A DNA stretch of 64,000 nt from positions 1-64,000 of the forward strand of contig CAYHFW010000004.1 in NCBI GenBank assembly GCA_964355975.1, given 5' to 3'. Positions 23,266-32,644 of the stretch are shown here, in pieces (position 1 is the stretch's first letter; every line of letters starts with the position of its first letter). The position numbers and the translations under genes are program-made. The DNA comes from F1-60-MAGs104 sp964355975 (GTDB taxonomy: Bacteria > Planctomycetota > Phycisphaerae > Phycisphaerales > SM1A02). The notes under the pieces were generated by a model. It had not been told where the DNA came from. It saw only the letters and a program-made list of their open reading frames with translations, and ran no database searches.

Positions 23266-24408
23266 ATGGGTGCACATGACCGTGAATACTGGCGAGCGAC
23301 GCCGTCGCAATCCCGCGCGTTTGGCGGCGGAATTCGCCTGAGCGCAACGACATGGCTGATCGTCGCATGCGTGGCGATCTTCGTGCTCGACGGATTTCTT
23401 CCTCGGCAGTGGGTCGTCGTTGGCTCACGCTGGGAGGTCGGCGTTCCAGATGCAGTTCAACAGCAGGTCTTGCAGGGCACGGTGCCCACGATGGTTCAGC
23501 GCATCGATGCCGATCCAGCAAAGACCCTAGCCACGACGCAGGGAGTGCTGCTTGTTCGGCAGGACAATCAATCCGCGGCGATGCCGCTCGTGGCGGTCAA
23601 TCAACTTCAGTCGACACCCTTCCTTCAGCGGTGGCTCTATTTTTCGACGTCGACCGCCCTCTACTCGACGATCCCTGGCATCGGTGTGAGCGGACTTCAG
23701 ATCTGGCGGTTCATCGGTTTTCAGTTCTGTCACGCGAGCCTCAACCACATCCTCTTCAACATGATTGGGCTGTTTTTCTTCGGGCCAATCGTCGAGCGCT
23801 ATCTGGGCGCGAAGCGTTTTACCGCCTTCTACCTCTTATGCGGTGTCGCTGGAGCACTGCTGTATCTCTTGCTGAACTTCAGCGGATTCATCGTCGCAAC
23901 AGCGACCAACGGACGGGTGATGATTCCAGGGTTGCTCTTCAACGATCCAGACATGCCACTCGTGGGAGCAAGCGCTGGGCTCTTTGGAGTCCTCATCGCG
24001 GCAGCGCGTTTGATGCCCGACGCAAAGGTGCTTCTCTTCTTCGTGATTCCCATGAAGATGAAGACACTCGCATATGGATTGGTGTTGGTCGCGACTGCGA
24101 GCGTGCTCTTTCGGTGGAACAATGCGGGGGGTGAGGCGGCGCACTTGGGAGGCGCACTCGCAGGCTGGTACTTCATCCACCGACCCGATCGCCTTCGCAG
24201 TTTCTTTGATTTTCTCGGCCGCGCCGATCCGACGAGTTCATATCACTCGGCGCGCCGCGTGCAGCGCCCAGGAAACGGTGAGCGATCTGCGCCATCGACT
24301 GCCGAGGTCGATCGAATTCTCGACAAGGTTCGCTCGTCAGGTCTCGCGTCGCTCAATGAGAGTGAACGTCGCACGCTGCGTGACGCGACACGACACGGCA
24401 ATGGATAG
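23266..24408 (+). CDS. Rhomboid-family intramembrane serine protease
   Basis: A 380-residue membrane protein. A first helix near 28-45 is followed by a soluble loop of about 80 residues. Then comes the rhomboid core: HILFN (161-165), the nucleophile in GASAG (S236) and the catalytic histidine in AAHLGGALAG (H293). A C-terminal cytoplasmic tail (about 310-380) ends in a region like bacterial SHOCT tails: STAEVDRILDKVRSSGLASLNESERRTL. It cleaves transmembrane substrates, which are unknown here. ATG 23266 is set by the -10 box and by the loss of similarity upstream. tgt follows after two bases. Confidence 0.87.
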   Translation: MGAHDREYWRATPSQSRAFGGGIRLSATTWLIVACVAIFVLDGFLPRQWVVVGSRWEVGVPDAVQQQVLQGTVPTMVQRIDADPAKTLATTQGVLLVRQDNQSAAMPLVAVNQLQSTPFLQRWLYFSTSTALYSTIPGIGVSGLQIWRFIGFQFCHASLNHILFNMIGLFFFGPIVERYLGAKRFTAFYLLCGVAGALLYLLLNFSGFIVATATNGRVMIPGLLFNDPDMPLVGASAGLFGVLIAAARLMPDAKVLLFFVIPMKMKTLAYGLVLVATASVLFRWNNAGGEAAHLGGALAGWYFIHRPDRLRSFFDFLGRADPTSSYHSARRVQRPGNGERSAPSTAEVDRILDKVRSSGLASLNESERRTLRDATRHGNG

Positions 24409-24410
24409 CA

Positions 24411-25589
24411 ATGGCGCAAGACGCGATCCGGTTTGAGATTCTCACGCAGCGCGTGGGCCAACATTCACGGCGCGGCCGCGTGACGACGGCCCATGGAAGC
24501 TTCGACACACCTGCGTTCATGCCCGTTGCAACCGCCGCGGCGATGAAGGGCCTCACGCCAACACAAGTGCGCTCAACTGGAAGTCAGTGCATCCTCAACA
24601 ATGCATTTCATCTGCTTCTTCGTCCAGGCCACGAGCGCGTCGCGCAACTCGGCGGCGTGCACAAGTTCATGCGGTGGGATGGACCGATCCTCACAGACTC
24701 GGGTGGCTTTCAAGCTTTCTCGATGGCTCAGATCAACAGCATCAACGAAGACGGTGTCACCTTTCGATCGTTTGTGGATGGCAAGACAATTCACCTCGGT
24801 CCTGAATCGAGCATGACCGTTCAGCAGGCGCTCGGTGCAGACATCGCGATGGCGTTCGATGACTGTCCGCCTGCGGGGGATGCACTGGCCGCACACCTTC
24901 GCACTGCGCGAACACGCGAAGCCACAGACCGCACGTTGCGTTGGCTCACACGGTGCGTCGCCGCGCACACGCGCTCTGATCAAGCACTCTTCGGAATCGT
25001 GCAGGGTGGGACTGATCTTGATCTTCGCACCGCGTGCGTCGAAGCGACCTGCGCATTCGACCTTGCTGGATATGCCATCGGTGGTGTTGCCGTCGGCGAG
25101 GGACCCGAGGCAATCGAAGCAGTTGTTCGCCACACCGCACCGCTCTTGCCAATCGATCGCCCGCGCTACCTCATGGGAGTTGGCTATCCGCGCGACATCG
25201 TGATGGCGGTTGAGAGCGGCGTGGATATGTTCGACTGCGTCCTTCCCACTCGCAATGGCCGCAATGGGATGGCGTTCACCCGCACTGGGGCGATTCGCCT
25301 GCGCAACGCGGTGCACGCCGACGATCCAAATCCCATCGAGAGCGATTGTGATTGTGAGGCGTGTGCGGGCGGGTTTTCACGCGCTTATCTGCGTCATCTC
25401 TTCATGGCGGGGGAGATGCTCGCACCGACGCTCGTCTCGCTGCACAACATTCGTCTCTTTCAACGTCTGCTACTAGACATTCGGCGCGCAATCGACGAAG
25501 ATACGTGGCTTCACTTCCGCCGCGCATGGCCCTGCACACAGCAGGCTCTTGACGGCTCTCTCGACCTCAATGGAGTATCGGATGACTGA
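24411..25589 (+). CDS. tgt: tRNA-guanine transglycosylase (queuine tRNA-ribosyltransferase)
   Basis: A 392-residue enzyme that exchanges guanine 34 for preQ1 in tRNAs with GUN anticodons. Seen: TPAFMPVATAAAMKGLTPTQV, the active-site DSGGFQAFSM, GIVQGGTDLDLR, GGVAVGE, the nucleophile region GVDMFDCVLPTRNGRNG, and the zinc site CDCEACAGGFSRAYLRHLF. Length is normal. It is 2 bases after the rhomboid gene and overlaps yajC by 8 bases, forming the common tgt-yajC-secD order. Confidence 0.96.
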   Translation: MAQDAIRFEILTQRVGQHSRRGRVTTAHGSFDTPAFMPVATAAAMKGLTPTQVRSTGSQCILNNAFHLLLRPGHERVAQLGGVHKFMRWDGPILTDSGGFQAFSMAQINSINEDGVTFRSFVDGKTIHLGPESSMTVQQALGADIAMAFDDCPPAGDALAAHLRTARTREATDRTLRWLTRCVAAHTRSDQALFGIVQGGTDLDLRTACVEATCAFDLAGYAIGGVAVGEGPEAIEAVVRHTAPLLPIDRPRYLMGVGYPRDIVMAVESGVDMFDCVLPTRNGRNGMAFTRTGAIRLRNAVHADDPNPIESDCDCEACAGGFSRAYLRHLFMAGEMLAPTLVSLHNIRLFQRLLLDIRRAIDEDTWLHFRRAWPCTQQALDGSLDLNGVSDD

Positions 25590-26025
25590 TTTCGTTTGCC
25601 CGTCGATTCTGCTCACAACATCACTCACACTTGCGCAAGATGCTCCTCCACTCGCAGGGGCACCTGTCGCTGCGACTACGAGCACGACTGGCGACCCAGC
25701 AACGGCTCCAGCAGGGGCCGCGCGTCCAGCAGGTGATCCGTTCGGAATGATCTGGATGCTCATTCCGTTTGTTGTGATCATGGTGTTGGTCTCAGTCATG
25801 GGACAGCGCCGCGAAAAGAAGAAGCGCAACCAACTGATGTCATCAATCAAGAAGCACGACACGGTGCAGACCGCGGGCGGCATCATCGGCGCAGTCGTTG
25901 AAATCAAGGACGACACAATCATCTTGAAGATCGATGAGAACTCGAATGTGCGAATGACCTTCGCAAAGAGTTCGATCGTGCAAGTTCTCAATCCTACTTC
26001 CGAATCACAGGGCATCCGTTCATGA
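25582..26025 (+). CDS. yajC: Sec translocase accessory protein YajC
   Basis: About 147 residues. The family core is the single membrane helix FGMIWMLIPFVVIMVLVSVMGQRREKKKRNQLMSSIKKHDTVQTAGGIIGAVVEIKDDTIILKI. Before it lies an unusual Ala/Pro/Thr-rich stretch of about 40 residues, perhaps with its own cleavable signal (SILLTTSLTLAQ). YajC binds SecDF and the SecYEG channel. ATG 25582 overlaps the end of tgt; an earlier ATG at 25549 would add 11 residues. Confidence 0.93.
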   Translation: MTDFVCPSILLTTSLTLAQDAPPLAGAPVAATTSTTGDPATAPAGAARPAGDPFGMIWMLIPFVVIMVLVSVMGQRREKKKRNQLMSSIKKHDTVQTAGGIIGAVVEIKDDTIILKIDENSNVRMTFAKSSIVQVLNPTSESQGIRS

Positions 26026-29000
26026 ACATTCGAATTCTCCCGCGTCTCGCACTCGCCATCCTCGTCATCGGGGTTTGCATTTGGCAACTCTTTCCGCTCG
26101 ACAAGAGTGTGCGACTCGGAAAGGACTTGCGCGGTGGCGTGAGCATGGTCTATTCGGTCGCGATGCCGGCGCAGGGTGATTCGCAGCGCGTGCTCGCGCA
26201 AGTCGTCGACTCATTGAAGCGACGTGTGAACCCACAAGGAATTCTCGACATCTCGTTGCAGCCTCAGGGGCTCGACCGCATCGAAGTTGTGATGCCGTTG
26301 CCAAGCGCAGAAGTGCGCGCACTCGGCGACACCTACCGCACTGAACTCGCCGCCGCGGGCAACGCCCTCACGATCTCTTCGCACGAACTCGACCAGGCAC
26401 TCGCTGCTGGAACAGCGGTCGACCTCGCGCCCGCTGCCGCAGCTGGCGCACCAGCAGTCGCTTCATCCCGCCGAGAAGCACTCGCGAAACTTCAACTCGC
26501 ATTCAACGAGGCAACAGCAGCACGCAGCGAGTACCAGACTGCGCTTGCCCAGAACGCTGGACCAGACATCACCGGGGCAATCGAACTGCGTATTGCACAG
26601 AGCGAACTCACCGAGCGCGAGATTCGCTCGACCATTCACGCGACCAATATTGACGAATCCCGACTCAAGCGTGCGTTCGGGCTCTCCGCGGTCGCTCCGA
26701 TTCTTCGCGACGCGGCGGGACGACCCAAGGCCGCGGCGGATGGTTCGCGCGAGCGGGGGATCAGCCCACGTGATGCTGAACTGGCACAACTCAAGCAGCA
26801 GATTCCAGATGCGGCGGCACAGATTGATGCGCTCGCTGCAACTCAGGCCGCGTACGCATCGAAGGTCACGGGTTACGACGATCCTGAGGATCTCAAGAGA
26901 CTTCTGCGCGGCGCAGGCGTGCTCGAGTTTCACATCTCAGTCAGCGCGTCCGCGGCTGAGGGAGTCAACCCCGACGAGATGCGCAAGCAGTTGGCTGAGC
27001 GCGGTCCCGAAGGCACCGACTCGACGATCGCACGGTGGTTTCCGATCAACGATCCCAAGCAGTGGGCCGATTCGCCTGCCGCCATCGAATCATTCCTCAG
27101 CGATCCAGCGACCTACTTGCGAAACCGTGATCTCGTCGCGACCAAATACAACGGCGTTCCATACGTCTTGCTCTACATCACCCAAGCGATGAGCCTCGAT
27201 CATCTCGGCGGTCGCCAGTGGTCGATGAAGAATGTCTTCCCAAGCCAAGATGAAATGGGACGGCAATCCGTTGCTTTCCAACTCGACGCAGCGGGCGGAA
27301 TGCTCATGGGATTGCTCACCGGCGCCAACGTTGGTCGACCGATGGGAATTGTGCTCGACGGACAACTCTTCTCTGCGCCAAACCTGCAGTCGCAGATTTC
27401 GAACAGTGGGCAGATCACTGGATCGTTCAGCCAAGACGAAATCAGTTACCTCATCCGCGTTCTGCAGGGTGGCGAACTCGAGGCGAAGCTGCATCCTGAG
27501 CCGATCTCGGTCAGCATCCTCGGACCAGCACTCGGAACGGAGAACCTCTCGCGCGGGCTGTGGGCCGTCGTCATTGCGAGCTGCGGCACCGCAGTGATGA
27601 TGCTGCTGTACTACTTCGGCGCGGGTCTGATTGCTGATTTTGCGATCTTGCTCAACGTCGCGATGATCTTTGGAATCATGGCGGGCATCGACGGAGCGTT
27701 CACGCTGCCAGGTCTCGCAGGTATCGCACTCAGCGTCGGAATGGCGGTCGATGCAAACGTGCTCATTTATGAGCGCACGCGCGAAGAACTCGTTGATCGT
27801 GGTGAACCGCTCAAGACCGCCATTGATCTTGGATTCTCGCGTGCATTCGCGGCAATCGTCGACGGAAACGTCACCAACCTCATCGCCTGCGTTGTGCTCT
27901 ACAAGACTGCAGCGACTGAGGTCAAGGGCTTCGCGCTCACGATGACCATCGGAGTGATCACCACGCTCTTCACGGCGCTCTTCTGCACGCGAATCATCTT
28001 CGCGATCCTCATCAATTGGTTCGGGATGAAGAGTCTGCCAATGTTGCCAACTGTCTTCCCAGGAGTGATGCGTTTCTTGCGACCCAATGTCGACTGGCTT
28101 CGCCAGCGGTGGGTTTGGTGGACGGGTGCGATCGCGATTTCACTCGCGTGCCTCGTCCTCGTTGGATCGGTCGGGCGGGAGATTCTTGAGACTGAGTTCC
28201 GCGGCGGTGTGACGATGACTCTCACCACGCGCACAGCGAACGCAGGCGAGCCTGCTTCTGCGAGCGGTCGACTCTTGCTCTCACGTGAGAGCGTCGAGAC
28301 GACGCTTCACGCGCTCGGCGAAAACGCAACGACTCCAGCATTGCGTGAATTGCGTTCGGCCAACGTGCTGACAGTGGGCGAGACGACCCCAGATGGTGCC
28401 TCGACCGGGTTCCAGGTGAAGGTGGGCAATCCAGCAACCCTTACATCGGACGAGACTGTGACCGACGCCCTCGTGGCTGCGGTTTCTGGAGCCTTCGCGC
28501 AATCACTCGATGTCGTTCAGCCAGTCAAATTCACAGGCGCCGACGATCCAGAGGGGGCGCTCTATACCCATGCGATCACCGCTGACAACTTGGGCGCCGC
28601 GATCGGTCAGCCGCAGATCAAGAACTCGACCCGCGACTTCCTCGGCGGGGTCGTTGTCATGGTGAAGGACATCCAGCCTCCGGTCACGATCGAAGACGCC
28701 CAAGCGCGCATCGCCCGCATGGGCAAGCAGCCCGACTTTTCGGCGATCAGTTCCCGTCCGCTGCAGGTCGTTGGAGTGCAACTCGCCGATCCATCCAACC
28801 CATCGAAGGGATGGTCGAGTTTGGCGGTGATGATCACCGAACCGACGGCGCTGCTATCAAAGGTCGACGCAGGGACGTGGGAGCGGGTTGTTGCCAAGCC
28901 AAGTTGGAAGCTCATTCAGGCTGCTTTCACCTCGAAGATGAGCCTCGATCAGGTCAACAGCTTCTCGCCAAAAGTGGCTGAAAACCTCGCAGCAAGCGCC

Positions 29001-29576
29001 ATTGTGGCGATTGTGGCCAGCCTCATTGGGATGATCCTCTACATCTGGCTGCGCTTCTCGAACCTGCGCTACTCGTTTGCGACGATCATCGCCGTCTCGT
29101 TCAACGTGCTCGTCTGCCTTGGGGCGCTCGCTCTGAGTCTGCGCATCAGCGGCACCGACATCGCTCGGATGACCGGCATTCAAGAGTTTCGTATAGATCT
29201 CAATGTTATCGCCGGTCTTTTGACGATCATTGGATACTCCTTGAACGACACAATCGTCATCCTCGATCGCATCCGTGAGAACAAGGGCAAACTCGCCCAT
29301 GCCTCATGGAGTCACATCAATGACGCAATCAATCAAACGTTCAGCCGCACGATCATGACGGGTGGAAGCACCTTCCTGAGTGCGGTCGTTCTCTACTACT
29401 GGGGTGGACCTGCGATCCAGCCCTTCGCCTTCACTTTCATCGTTGGTCTGGTCGCGGGAACGATCAGTTCGGTGGTGATCGCTGCTCCGATGACATACGT
29501 CGCTCAGCAGCATCGCTCATCCACTGGTCTCGCGCGCACAGACTCCGGAGAGGTCGTCAACCCGACTCCGGTCTAA
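26022..29576 (+). CDS. secDF: Protein translocase SecD-SecF fusion with large periplasmic insert
   Basis: A 1184-residue single-chain SecDF, the proton-driven motor that pulls proteins from the Sec channel. SecD half: first helix near 6-24, DLRGGVSMVYSV (about 37), a P1 periplasmic domain, then six-helix bundle motifs GIALSVGMAVDANVLIYERTREEL and AIVDGNVTNLI. SecF half: helix near 700-720, EFRGGVTMTL, and the C-terminal bundle with GLLTIIGYSLNDTIVILDRIREN and SRTIMTGGSTFLSAVVLYYWGG. P1 contains an extra Ala-rich, charged, probably helical insert (about 120-285). ATG 26022 overlaps the yajC stop. Confidence 0.96.
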   Translation: MNIRILPRLALAILVIGVCIWQLFPLDKSVRLGKDLRGGVSMVYSVAMPAQGDSQRVLAQVVDSLKRRVNPQGILDISLQPQGLDRIEVVMPLPSAEVRALGDTYRTELAAAGNALTISSHELDQALAAGTAVDLAPAAAAGAPAVASSRREALAKLQLAFNEATAARSEYQTALAQNAGPDITGAIELRIAQSELTEREIRSTIHATNIDESRLKRAFGLSAVAPILRDAAGRPKAAADGSRERGISPRDAELAQLKQQIPDAAAQIDALAATQAAYASKVTGYDDPEDLKRLLRGAGVLEFHISVSASAAEGVNPDEMRKQLAERGPEGTDSTIARWFPINDPKQWADSPAAIESFLSDPATYLRNRDLVATKYNGVPYVLLYITQAMSLDHLGGRQWSMKNVFPSQDEMGRQSVAFQLDAAGGMLMGLLTGANVGRPMGIVLDGQLFSAPNLQSQISNSGQITGSFSQDEISYLIRVLQGGELEAKLHPEPISVSILGPALGTENLSRGLWAVVIASCGTAVMMLLYYFGAGLIADFAILLNVAMIFGIMAGIDGAFTLPGLAGIALSVGMAVDANVLIYERTREELVDRGEPLKTAIDLGFSRAFAAIVDGNVTNLIACVVLYKTAATEVKGFALTMTIGVITTLFTALFCTRIIFAILINWFGMKSLPMLPTVFPGVMRFLRPNVDWLRQRWVWWTGAIAISLACLVLVGSVGREILETEFRGGVTMTLTTRTANAGEPASASGRLLLSRESVETTLHALGENATTPALRELRSANVLTVGETTPDGASTGFQVKVGNPATLTSDETVTDALVAAVSGAFAQSLDVVQPVKFTGADDPEGALYTHAITADNLGAAIGQPQIKNSTRDFLGGVVVMVKDIQPPVTIEDAQARIARMGKQPDFSAISSRPLQVVGVQLADPSNPSKGWSSLAVMITEPTALLSKVDAGTWERVVAKPSWKLIQAAFTSKMSLDQVNSFSPKVAENLAASAIVAIVASLIGMILYIWLRFSNLRYSFATIIAVSFNVLVCLGALALSLRISGTDIARMTGIQEFRIDLNVIAGLLTIIGYSLNDTIVILDRIRENKGKLAHASWSHINDAINQTFSRTIMTGGSTFLSAVVLYYWGGPAIQPFAFTFIVGLVAGTISSVVIAAPMTYVAQQHRSSTGLARTDSGEVVNPTPV

Positions 29577-29610
29577 TTCTCACGGACGGTTCTTTTTCAC
29601 ACACGGACAT

Positions 29611-29616
29611 GGAGGT
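29611..29616 (+). promoter_or_regulatory. Strong Shine-Dalgarno site of LysM gene
   Basis: GGAGGT followed by a 5-base gap to ATG 29622. It stands out because most single genes in this window lack any such site. Confidence 0.7.
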
Positions 29617-29621
29617 CCACA

Positions 29622-30470
29622 ATGACTCGCGGAGCTAAGATTGTCGTTTTTTCTATCGTAGGTTTGTTCGTACTGGCGGGGATGTACTTCACATTCTTCG
29701 CCCCACCGGTTGAAACCCAGCCACTCGCTGACACAACCCCAACCGTGAGCGAGAGCACAACACTCACGCTGACTCCAGGTACTTCGGGCGTTCAAGACCC
29801 AAATGCGCTGGCGTTCGGCACAGTCGCAGACCCAACGCTCGCGCCTGCATCTGGCGCCTTCCCGTCCATCACTGACCAAGCCTTTGCGCCGGCCTCGCTG
29901 CCTGCTGACAACTTTCAGGCTCCGAACCAGTTCCCGGGCGCCGCGCCAGCGATCGGCACTGTTCCTGTCATTGCACCAGCCCCAGCATTCCCAGTCATTG
30001 CTGATTCAAACGCTGGCTTCCCCGCCACCGTTACCCCAGAGCCAGTCAAGAAAGTCGTCGAGAAGGCGGCTCCAAAGACGAACTACACCTCGTACACCGT
30101 TGTTTCGGGAGACACTCTCAGCAGCATTGCTGGCGTTTGGTTTCGCGACACGTCGAAGTGGCAGCTCATCGCTGACATCAACCCTGGTTTGAAGCCAACA
30201 ACGCTCAAGGTTGGACAGAAGATCAACCTTCCAGCGAAGGAAGGCAAGTCAGCGACCAAGACGGCTTCAGCATCGAAGAGCACTGCCAAGCCGACCGCTG
30301 CGAACGAACACGTTGTCGCATCTGGCGAAACGCTCGCATCGATCTCTGACAAGGCCTACGGAAATCGCAGCAACTGGAAGCGCATCTACGAGGCAAACAA
30401 GGGTGTGATCGGAAGCGATCCAAGCCGCCTCAAAGTTGGAATGAAGTTGACGATTCCATCGAAGAGCTGA
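29622..30470 (+). CDS. LysM domain protein with N-terminal membrane anchor
   Basis: A 282-residue protein with one N-terminal hydrophobic helix (about 7-28), a long Pro/Ala/Thr-rich linker (30-150) and two LysM domains. The first is YTVVSGDTLSSIAGVWFRDTSKWQLIADINPGLKPTTLKVGQKINLP (about 158-205) and the second EHVVASGETLASISDKAYGNRSNWKRIYEANKG...LKVGMKLTIPSK (about 230-281). LysM binds peptidoglycan, so the protein probably links the membrane to the wall; no hydrolase domain is present. It lies 45 bases after secDF with a strong GGAGGT site and ends before a clear terminator. Confidence 0.87.
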   Translation: MTRGAKIVVFSIVGLFVLAGMYFTFFAPPVETQPLADTTPTVSESTTLTLTPGTSGVQDPNALAFGTVADPTLAPASGAFPSITDQAFAPASLPADNFQAPNQFPGAAPAIGTVPVIAPAPAFPVIADSNAGFPATVTPEPVKKVVEKAAPKTNYTSYTVVSGDTLSSIAGVWFRDTSKWQLIADINPGLKPTTLKVGQKINLPAKEGKSATKTASASKSTAKPTAANEHVVASGETLASISDKAYGNRSNWKRIYEANKGVIGSDPSRLKVGMKLTIPSKS

Positions 30471-30497
30471 TCAACGCTCTTTCTTCTCGAGTTCTTG

Positions 30498-30532
30498 AAC
30501 TCCCCGACGACGAAAGTCTTCGGGGAGTTTTT
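30498..30532 (+). terminator. Rho-independent terminator after LysM gene
   Basis: A perfect 10-bp stem, AACTCCCCGA (30498-30507) with TCGGGGAGTT (30520-30529), is extended past one mismatch by GAC/GTC around a GAAA tetraloop. A run of T (30528-30532) follows. It probably ends the rhomboid-to-LysM transcription unit. Confidence 0.88.
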
Positions 30533-30551
30533 CATTGGATGGCAAGACTGC

Positions 30552-30557
30552 TATCGT
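30552..30557 (+). promoter_or_regulatory. -10 box TATCGT for isocitrate dehydrogenase
   Basis: TATCGT ends nine bases before ATG 30567, immediately after the terminator. TTTTCA (30529-30534) could be a -35 with a 17-base spacer. Confidence 0.5.
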
Positions 30558-30566
30558 CCCGCCTCA

Positions 30567-31592
30567 ATGAATTACACAGTTGTGCTCGTCCCTGGTGATG
30601 GAATCGGTCCTGAAGTCGCGGATGCGACATGCAAAATTCTCGCAGCGGCGAATGCGCCGATCGACTGGGTGCGTTGCGTCGCTGGCGTCGCAGCACTCGA
30701 AGCGGGTGAGAAAGAATTGCTTCCTGCGGCGACTGTGGCGGCGATCCGCGAACACAAGGTTGCACTGAAGGGGCCATGCACAACTCCAGTGGGTGGGGGC
30801 TTTTCATCTGTCAATGTGGCCATGCGAAAGACGCTCGATCTCTACGGCGCCGTGCGCCCCGTGCGCTCGCTCGAAGGAGTCAAGACCCGATTCGAAAACG
30901 TCGACCTCGTGGTGGTTCGAGAAAACACCGAGGGTCTCTATGCCGGAATCGAGAACGAGATCACCAAGGGTGTTGTCACGAGCGTCAAAGTCGCAACGCG
31001 CGATGCGTGTTTGCGAATCGCCGAGTTCGCCTTTCGCTACGCAGCACACCGCGGGCGCAAGAAGGTCTCGGTCTTCCACAAAGCGAACATCATGAAACTC
31101 TCCGATGGCATGTTCATTCGCTGCGCGCGAGAGGTGCACGATGCCAAATTTCCCAACATCGCCTACGAAGAACTCATCATCGATGCGGCGTGCATGCGCC
31201 TCGTTCAAGATCCGACGCGTTTCGACGTGCTCTTGATGGAAAACCTCTACGGCGATGTCATCAGCGATCTCTGTGCAGGGCTCGTCGGTGGGCTCGGCGT
31301 CGTTCCTGGCGCCAACTTGGGTGAGAACGCGGCGATCTTTGAGGCGGTGCACGGCAGCGCTCCAGACATTGCTGGGCAGGGGATCGCCAACCCGCTGGCT
31401 CTCACGATGAGCGCAGTGATGATGCTCAACTACATCTCAGAGATGCATGGTGATACGGCGCTCGCGGCGACCGCGACGCGCATTCGCACTGCGTACGACC
31501 TTGCGCTGCGCGACGGATGCAAGACACGCGATTTGGGTGGTGCAATGACGACCACGCAATTCACCGACGCGATCATTGCACGGTTGGCTTGA
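30567..31592 (+). CDS. Isocitrate/isopropylmalate dehydrogenase family, probably NAD-dependent isocitrate dehydrogenase
   Basis: A 341-residue beta-decarboxylating dehydrogenase. Motifs: VLVPGDGIGPEV (7-18), KGPCTTPVGGGFSSVNVAMRK, RENTEGLYAGIE, the catalytic KANIMKLSDG and Tyr region, MENLYGDVISDLCAGLVGGLG (metal Asp) and EAVHGSAPDIAGQGIANP (cofactor site). The S-x-N-x-x-x-R phosphate region (SSVNVAMRK) and short length match dimeric NAD-type isocitrate dehydrogenases better than isopropylmalate enzymes; homoisocitrate activity cannot be excluded. The reaction would be isocitrate to 2-oxoglutarate. ATG 30567 is chosen over an upstream in-frame ATG that lies inside the terminator. The end overlaps the convergent hydrolase gene by 20 bases. 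Confidence 0.87.
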   Translation: MNYTVVLVPGDGIGPEVADATCKILAAANAPIDWVRCVAGVAALEAGEKELLPAATVAAIREHKVALKGPCTTPVGGGFSSVNVAMRKTLDLYGAVRPVRSLEGVKTRFENVDLVVVRENTEGLYAGIENEITKGVVTSVKVATRDACLRIAEFAFRYAAHRGRKKVSVFHKANIMKLSDGMFIRCAREVHDAKFPNIAYEELIIDAACMRLVQDPTRFDVLLMENLYGDVISDLCAGLVGGLGVVPGANLGENAAIFEAVHGSAPDIAGQGIANPLALTMSAVMMLNYISEMHGDTALAATATRIRTAYDLALRDGCKTRDLGGAMTTTQFTDAIIARLA

Positions 31593-32644
31593 GCGCAGGT
31601 GCCGGTTCTGCGGGTCGATCCAAAAACTCGGTGATCGCCGAGTGCACTGCTTCTGGCGCATCGCTGAACACGACGTGCCCCGCACCGCCAATGAGCATCC
31701 CCTGTGCTCCCCGAATTCCATCGACATACCCGGGCAGCATCGAAGGATCTGTGACCTGATCTTGATCACCAAAGAGAATGAGCGTGGGAGCGTCAATCGA
31801 TCCGAGCAACGGAGCAACGCCGCCGACGAGAAATGGACCGAGCACGCGCAGCATGTCTGGGTGGCGAGCAACACGCGCAGCTGACTTTCGCACGAGATAG
31901 GCGCGGATTTGGACTCGGGACCGGCGGGGGATGCACAAAGCAGAGCCGCAGTGCCTCATCGAAGCCAGCCTCGCTTCGAACATCAAGTGGATTCTCTCCC
32001 TGATCGAGCGAACGCATGACCGCGTTCATCCGCGGCGGGGTGAGCCCTGCGGGTGACTGCAAGACAATCCGCCGAACTGCGCGTGGATAGGTGGCCGCAT
32101 ACGCCGCTGCGAGCGCACCGCCCATCGACTCGCCGATGACGTCGACCTCTGGCAAGCGTGCGGCGATGCGAAACTCTTCGATCCACTGCACATACTGCTC
32201 GCCAGTGAGTGACAGATCGTTGGGAGCAAGCGGATTGTCTCCAAACCCAGGAAGGTCAGGGGCGATCACCTTGCGCGATCCAGAAAACCAGCGCATTTCT
32301 GCCATCATCGCTTCTTTGTTCGTGCCGTAGCCGTGCAGAAAGAGAATCGGTGTTGGTTGGGAATCGTGCGCCGGTTCACGCACAGTGAATTCATTGGTCA
32401 GCACCGCAACTTGTTTGCCATTCACCGTGACAGAGTCCAATCGCACGCCGCAGACGATGCGGCCGATGAAGGTCGAGACCTCATAGAACCCAGTGGGCCA
32501 CTGCCACAGAGCAATCCCCGCAACGAAGAGCGCAACGAGTGTGACTAGCAGCGCGCGCACAGCGCGACGGATCTTCGGCGTGCGACGAATCCGCGCGCGT
32601 GTGCTCGCCGACGGCTGCTGCGTCACTTGGCGTTCATCCACCAT
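31573..32644 (-). pseudogene. Alpha/beta hydrolase interrupted by a single-base frameshift
   Basis: Two overlapping frames encode one protein. The N-terminal part (from 32644) has a membrane anchor (about 28-48), FLHGYGTNKEAMM, PDLPGFGDN and the nucleophile elbow GESMGG. It then runs out of frame at FVHPPPVPS. The other frame supplies RVQIRAYLVRKSAARV, the acid-bearing FGDQDQVTD and GAGHVVF with the catalytic histidine. Removing one G from the G5 run at 31926-31930 restores a single 356-residue reading frame. All catalytic residues survive, so a sequencing error, a recent mutation or slippage are all possible. The start overlaps the end of the RluA gene by 22 bases. Confidence 0.82.

Noticed and set aside
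31926..31930. Programmed ribosomal frameshift in the hydrolase
   Set aside because: No stimulatory structure or known slippery heptamer; a simple homopolymer error or mutation explains it.
31573..31986. A separate small gene downstream of the hydrolase
   Set aside because: It has no start of its own and carries the acid and histidine of the same hydrolase; one-base deletion joins the two frames.
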